From an uncultured Caryophanales bacterium (lineage in GTDB: Bacteria > Bacillota_I > Bacilli_A > RFN20 > CAG-449): a stretch of DNA of 36,356 nt. Location: the NCBI GenBank assembly GCA_945929875.1, contig CAMEOO010000009.1, forward strand, positions 1 through 36,356, given 5' to 3'. Shown here piece by piece: positions 32,897 to 36,356 of this stretch; position 1 is the first letter of the stretch; each line of letters starts with the position of its first letter. The notes under the pieces are model-generated. The model made no database searches, was not told the DNA's origin, and saw only the letters and a program-made list of their open reading frames with translations. The position numbers were made by a program, and so were the translations under genes.

Positions 32897-32938
32897 GAAT
32901 TAACGCAAAATAGGTGATATCTATATAAGCGAAAAAGA

Positions 32939-34042
32939 TTATTGATTAATTATTGAAATATTGATTAATGACTCTTCTTTAGTTGACCCAGCGTGAGCCC
33001 CAATGAAGGTTTCTTCTTGATAATTGGTAAAGCCATATTCTGATATGCTCGTGGCCATAAAATCTCCGATGAAATCACTAAATAACGGATGATATTCTTT
33101 TGGGCCGAACCATTCTTCTTTAATAACTTCTTCTTTGGTCTTCAAAACAAAATATTTTCCATAGTATTTGTCGAAAAGTAGAGGAAATTCATTAATTTTG
33201 TCAGGTTTCACATGAAAGAAAGATGAACGAGAATCTAATGAAGTAATGGTTTTCAAGCATGAAGAAAAGTCATCGTGCTCAAAGGTGTAAAAAAATTTGG
33301 TGTCGACAAGAGAATGATCGGCAAGAACTAAAATTAGATTATCTTTATTTTCTTTTGCAAGTTTTTGAACCATTTGGTTAATCTTTTTTACGTTGCTTCT
33401 AATACAATAATGATTTGTTCCAAACTCGTGGATTAATGAATCTGGTTCAGGCCAGTACATATAGATAAAATGAGGCTCATCTTTTTTCATCATTTCGTCC
33501 GCTTTTATAAAAAAGTCATTGAGATCTTTTGCTCCCTTAGGATCTATTTTGTCGGGGTAAAGAGAATATGCTTTTGCAGCGCTATTTGAATTTATTAGAT
33601 CAAGTATTGAAGTATATCCACAATATAAACTAGATAAATATGGAGGGTTGATCCTTTCTCTTGTTAAAGGATTGACGTTAGTGAACATTTCGACGATTAA
33701 ATCGTGTTGTTTAAAATATTGTTGCCAGCCAAGCCATCCATTTTGACTAGGATAAAGGCCAGTTAAAAAACTCGTTGTTGCAGCAACTGTTGTGGGAGGG
33801 AATACTGAAGAAATAGTTATCTTTTCTTTTTTTCTTAAGAAATCATTCTCCGATAAATGCTTTTCTCTAATTGAAGCCCCTAATCCATCAAAAAGCATGA
33901 CTACTATCTTTTTGTACTCTTTCTTTTCTAATATAGCATCTAGTTCTTTGCAAGTTTTGTTGAGTTTAATTCCAGTGAAGTGCTTTAAAATAGAGTTTGA
34001 CACAGTCACTAGATTGCTCTCTTCATTATATTTGTATAACAT
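32939..34042 (-). CDS. Alkaline-phosphatase superfamily phosphodiesterase-like protein
   Basis: A 367-residue type I phosphodiesterase/nucleotide pyrophosphatase-like protein. Metal and nucleophile positions fit the superfamily: FDGLG (Asp52), PPTTVAATTSFLTGL (Thr nucleophile), PEPDSLIHEFG, LADHS and a late AHAGS. No signal peptide or membrane helix is seen, so it would act in the cytoplasm. AGAGGA (34048-34054) precedes the start. It lies 89 bp upstream of dnaX in the same direction, but dnaX has its own promoter. The substrate is unknown; nucleotide, lipid headgroup and sugar-phosphate hydrolysis are all possible. Confidence 0.82.
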   Translation of the reverse strand: MLYKYNEESNLVTVSNSILKHFTGIKLNKTCKELDAILEKKEYKKIVVMLFDGLGASIREKHLSENDFLRKKEKITISSVFPPTTVAATTSFLTGLYPSQNGWLGWQQYFKQHDLIVEMFTNVNPLTRERINPPYLSSLYCGYTSILDLINSNSAAKAYSLYPDKIDPKGAKDLNDFFIKADEMMKKDEPHFIYMYWPEPDSLIHEFGTNHYCIRSNVKKINQMVQKLAKENKDNLILVLADHSLVDTKFFYTFEHDDFSSCLKTITSLDSRSSFFHVKPDKINEFPLLFDKYYGKYFVLKTKEEVIKEEWFGPKEYHPLFSDFIGDFMATSISEYGFTNYQEETFIGAHAGSTKEESLINISIINQ

Positions 34043-34345
34043 AATTGGTCCTCTAATGTTATTACTAATTGTATCATCTTTTGCTTATAAAAGTATAATT
34101 AATTAATTAATTTAATTAATTTCAGCGAATTATCCTAGTTAGGACAATATCTTTTTAAAAGATTCCTATTCCCCAAAAATATAAAATATTTGATTTTGGG
34201 AAATAGCTTTAGGTATTTATAAAAGTAAAATAATATATTTTTATATTGTTTTTCTAAACAATAAAACAATCCATTTTCTATTTATAGTTTATTTTCTTAT
34301 ATTTTTTTGATATTATTGTAAAGGCTTATTTATTAGGAGACATTT
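34043..34345. other. 303-bp divergent gap between the phosphodiesterase-like gene and prfA
   Basis: No gene is seen. It must hold two divergent promoters but neither is clear; for prfA a weak TTTATT, 17 nt, TATTAT (34288-34316) is possible. The gap contains an AATT-type simple repeat (34097-34122), a 13-bp imperfect inverted repeat (34166-34206) and an 8-bp inverted repeat (34245-34270). Confidence 0.6.
34166..34206. repeat. 13-bp inverted repeat with one mismatch
   Basis: CTATTCCCCAAAA (34166-34178) and TTTTGGGAAATAG (34194-34206), 15-nt AT-rich loop. No T run follows on either strand, so a simple terminator is unlikely. Confidence 0.6.
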
Positions 34346-35437
34346 ATGGCGGATAAAATGATTGAAAGATTAGAAGCTATGTCTCAAAGAGTTATCGATA
34401 TCGATAATTTACTTTGTGAAGAAGAGACAGCTTCAGATGTAAAAAAATTAACTTCATTAAATAAAGAAAGAGCTTCTTTAATTGAAGCGGTAGAAGTATA
34501 TTCTCAATATAAAAAAGATCTTCAAGATTTAAAAGATGCAGAAATAATGGTTAATGAAGAAGATGAAGAAATTGTCAACTTCGCTAAAGAAAGCATTAAA
34601 GAATTAACCGAAAAAACCACTCAAACTTATGAAAAGTTAAAGATTATGCTTCTTCCAAAAGATCCAAACGATGATAAAGATATCGTTTGTGAAATTCGAG
34701 GGGCAGCTGGAGGAGATGAAGCGAACATTTTCGCTGGCGACTTATTTAGAATGTATACCCGTTATGCGGAAAGTCAAGGTTGGAAGATTCAAATTGTCGA
34801 TGAATCACCTTCAAGTGCCGGTGGATTTAGTAATATCTCCTTTATCGTTAGAGGAAATAACGTCTATTCAAAATTAAAATTTGAATCAGGAGCTCACCGC
34901 GTTCAAAGAATTCCTTCTACTGAAGCAAGTGGAAGAATTCACACTTCTACCGCGACTGTTTTAGTGATGCCAGAAGCGGAAGAAGTCGATGTAGAAATCA
35001 ACCCTCAAGATTTAAAGATCGACACCTATCGTTCTTCTGGAGCGGGTGGACAAAACGTCAATAAAACTGAATCTGCGGTTAGAATTACTCATATTCCAAC
35101 GGGAATTGTTGTGGCTTGCCAAGTAGAAAGAAGTCAAATTCAAAATAGAGAAATTGCTATGAATTTATTGAAAACTAGAATTCTTGCCGCTAAACAAGCA
35201 GAACAAGATGAAAAGATTGGAAATGAAAGAAGATTAAAGGTAGGTACTGGTGAAAGAAGTGAAAAAATAAGAACTTACAACTATCCTCAAAATAGAGTTA
35301 CAGACCATCGTATTTCCTTTACTGTTCAAAAGTTAGATCGCGTTATGGAAGGTGAACTTGACGAAATTATCGAAGCTTTAGTTAACGCTGATCAACAAGA
35401 TAAGATGGAACAAGAAGCTAAAAAATATGGCGAATAG
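34346..35437 (+). CDS. prfA: Peptide chain release factor 1
   Basis: Terminates translation at UAA and UAG. The 363 residues have the N-terminal helical domain (1-100), the codon-recognition domain with [18 protein letters not shown], and the catalytic GGQ at 234-236 in [20 protein letters not shown] precedes ATG 34346. prmC, which methylates the GGQ glutamine, overlaps the end by 11 nt. This is the usual Bacillota pair. Confidence 0.97.
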   Translation: MADKMIERLEAMSQRVIDIDNLLCEEETASDVKKLTSLNKERASLIEAVEVYSQYKKDLQDLKDAEIMVNEEDEEIVNFAKESIKELTEKTTQTYEKLKIMLLPKDPNDDKDIVCEIRGAAGGDEANIFAGDLFRMYTRYAESQGWKIQIVDESPSSAGGFSNISFIVRGNNVYSKLKFESGAHRVQRIPSTEASGRIHTSTATVLVMPEAEEVDVEINPQDLKIDTYRSSGAGGQNVNKTESAVRITHIPTGIVVACQVERSQIQNREIAMNLLKTRILAAKQAEQDEKIGNERRLKVGTGERSEKIRTYNYPQNRVTDHRISFTVQKLDRVMEGELDEIIEALVNADQQDKMEQEAKKYGE

Positions 35438-36263
35438 ACTTGTTAAAGATATATTGCTAGAAGCACTAAAAATTAATAGTGATGAAGCCTATAAACAGGA
35501 TATTTATTATCTTGCTCAAAAGGCTTTTTCTTTAAGTTTAGAAGAATTAATTTTAAAAGAAAACGAAATAGTAGATGACGCTATTTTTATTCAATATTTA
35601 AAAAGGTATTTAGATAAAGAACCTCTATATTATATTCTTGGAAAAGCTCCTTTTTATAAGAGAGAGTTTACCGTTAATAATAATGTATTAATTCCTAGAA
35701 ATGAAACGGAAGAATTAGTTTATTTAACTTTAAATAAAATTAAAGAAAAGAAAATAATTAACCCAAGAATTATCGATGTTGGTTCAGGAAGTGGATGTAT
35801 TTCCATCACCCTTGATAAAGAAATAAAAGACTCGTTTGTTACAGGTGTAGACATATCTTTAGAAGCTTTAAAAGTAGCAAAAACTAACAATGAAGAATTA
35901 AAAGCAAATGTGAATTTTTATCAAAGCGATTGCTTAAAAAATGTTGTAAAGAACAAAGAAAAATATGATGTTTTAGTATCAAATCCCCCTTATATTGATA
36001 AAGAGCAATTCGTTGAAGAATCAGTGTTAAAGTATGAACCTCACCTTGCTTTATTCGCGGAAAATAAAGGCTTAGCTATTTATGAGAAAATTTTTCTTGA
36101 TTTAGATTTAGTTTTAAATGAAAATGGGTTTGCTTTTTTTGAAATTTCTCCTGATTTAAAGGATGGATTAATTAAACTAATAAATAAGATATTACCAACA
36201 TACAAGTATGATTTTATTTTTGATATCAATAACTTTCTAAGATTTCTTTATTTAGAAAAATGA
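35427..36263 (+). CDS. prmC: Release factor glutamine methyltransferase
   Basis: A SAM-dependent enzyme that methylates the Gln of the GGQ motif in release factors. The 278 residues show an N-terminal helical domain (1-90), PRNETEELV, the SAM motif [13 protein letters not shown], and the catalytic NPPY (186-189). The start lies within prfA (11-nt overlap), with only a weak ribosome binding site, so it is probably coupled. It ends in TGA at 36261-36263, evidence that UGA is a stop in this organism. Confidence 0.96.
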   Translation: MANRLVKDILLEALKINSDEAYKQDIYYLAQKAFSLSLEELILKENEIVDDAIFIQYLKRYLDKEPLYYILGKAPFYKREFTVNNNVLIPRNETEELVYLTLNKIKEKKIINPRIIDVGSGSGCISITLDKEIKDSFVTGVDISLEALKVAKTNNEELKANVNFYQSDCLKNVVKNKEKYDVLVSNPPYIDKEQFVEESVLKYEPHLALFAENKGLAIYEKIFLDLDLVLNENGFAFFEISPDLKDGLIKLINKILPTYKYDFIFDINNFLRFLYLEK

Positions 36264-36271
36264 ATATATTT

Positions 36272-36310
36272 CCTCTTTTGAAGAATAATTAACTTTAAAG
36301 GAGGTTTTTT
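36272..36310 (+). promoter_or_regulatory. Possible hairpin covering the ribosome binding site of the last gene
   Basis: CCTCTTT (36272-36278) can pair with AAAGGAGG (36297-36304, one bulge), which is the ribosome binding site, followed by six T. It could hide the site or act as an attenuator. Chance pairing of purine and pyrimidine runs is also plausible. Confidence 0.3.
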
Positions 36311-36356
36311 ATGAATAGCAAAGTATTAATTTCGCTTATTTCTACAGGTATTTTAT
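36311..36356 (+). CDS. Start of an unidentified gene (3' truncated)
   Basis: AAAGGAGG (36297-36304) and six T precede ATG 36311. The 15 visible codons give MNSKVLISLISTGIL, a short charged start followed by hydrophobic residues that could be a signal peptide or first membrane helix. Nothing else can be said. It lies 47 bp after prmC in the same direction. Confidence 0.6.
   Translation, partial: MNSKVLISLISTGIL

Noticed and set aside
32850-32938. Signal recognition particle RNA gene next to dnaX, as in Bacillus
   Set aside because: The gap is 89 bp and contains only the dnaX promoter and an inverted repeat; there is no GNAR tetraloop hairpin.
34097-34122. AATT simple repeat as a replication origin or unwinding element
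   Set aside because: No DnaA-box cluster and no dnaA or dnaN nearby; simple AT repeats are expected in this composition.

Overview
The window is AT-rich chromosomal DNA, standard genetic code (Trp is TGG; TGA is used as a stop, for example at 36261-36263), with strong AGGAGG-type ribosome binding sites and A/T-ending codons. Gene content and order (dnaX-ebfC-recR-tmk-holB-ricT-rsmI; rpsF-ssb-rpsR; gdpP-rplI-dnaB-walJ-rlmH; dusB-lysS) are those of low-GC Bacillota. The reduced stress regulon and lean proteins suggest an uncultured, probably host-associated lineage of Bacilli near Erysipelotrichales, RF39 or Acholeplasmatales. This placement is inference.

Layout: 1-2.2 kb, the tail of an upstream gene, a HAD phosphatase and dusB. 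2.2-3.7 kb, lysS and its terminator. 3.8-4.8 kb, a small island with foreign-looking codon use: a HipB-like HTH protein apparently fused to HipA-like kinase remnants, then 375 bp without a gene. 4.8-7.4 kb, a GlmU acetyltransferase domain alone, then htpG behind a CIRCE-like operator. 7.5-9.4 kb (minus), a glycosyltransferase and PlsC-like acyltransferase pair, probably for membrane glycolipids. 9.6-11.4 kb, two HTH-plus-membrane regulators flanking a DUF4349 lipoprotein. 11.6-13.6 kb, an unusual shortened ClpC. 13.7-14.9 kb, rpsF-ssb-rpsR with a structured leader.

14.9-17.3 kb is an accessory region inside conserved synteny. It holds two decayed ATPases of the AAA_14/DUF4143 type, each preceded by paired repeats 33 bp apart; an intact HTH-MntA/HepT (type VII) toxin-antitoxin pair behind a perfect consensus promoter; and a GtrA-family gene broken by one amber codon.

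17.4-26.2 kb (plus) is a housekeeping run: ruvX, gdpP (c-di-AMP hydrolysis), rplI, dnaB, walJ, rlmH and a large YfhO-type membrane protein. 26.2-34.0 kb (minus) reads, in transcription order, a phosphodiesterase-like gene, dnaX, ebfC, recR, tmk, holB, ricT, rsmI and a ZIP metal transporter, coupling clamp loading, repair, dTTP supply and rRNA methylation. 34.3-36.3 kb (plus) is prfA-prmC, a release factor and its methyltransferase, followed by the start of one more gene.

No rRNA, tRNA, CRISPR array or intact transposase was seen. The most unusual items are the divergent ClpC, the GlmU half-protein, the HTH-MntA/HepT module in a gene-decay island, and the repeat pairs in front of the ATPase relics.
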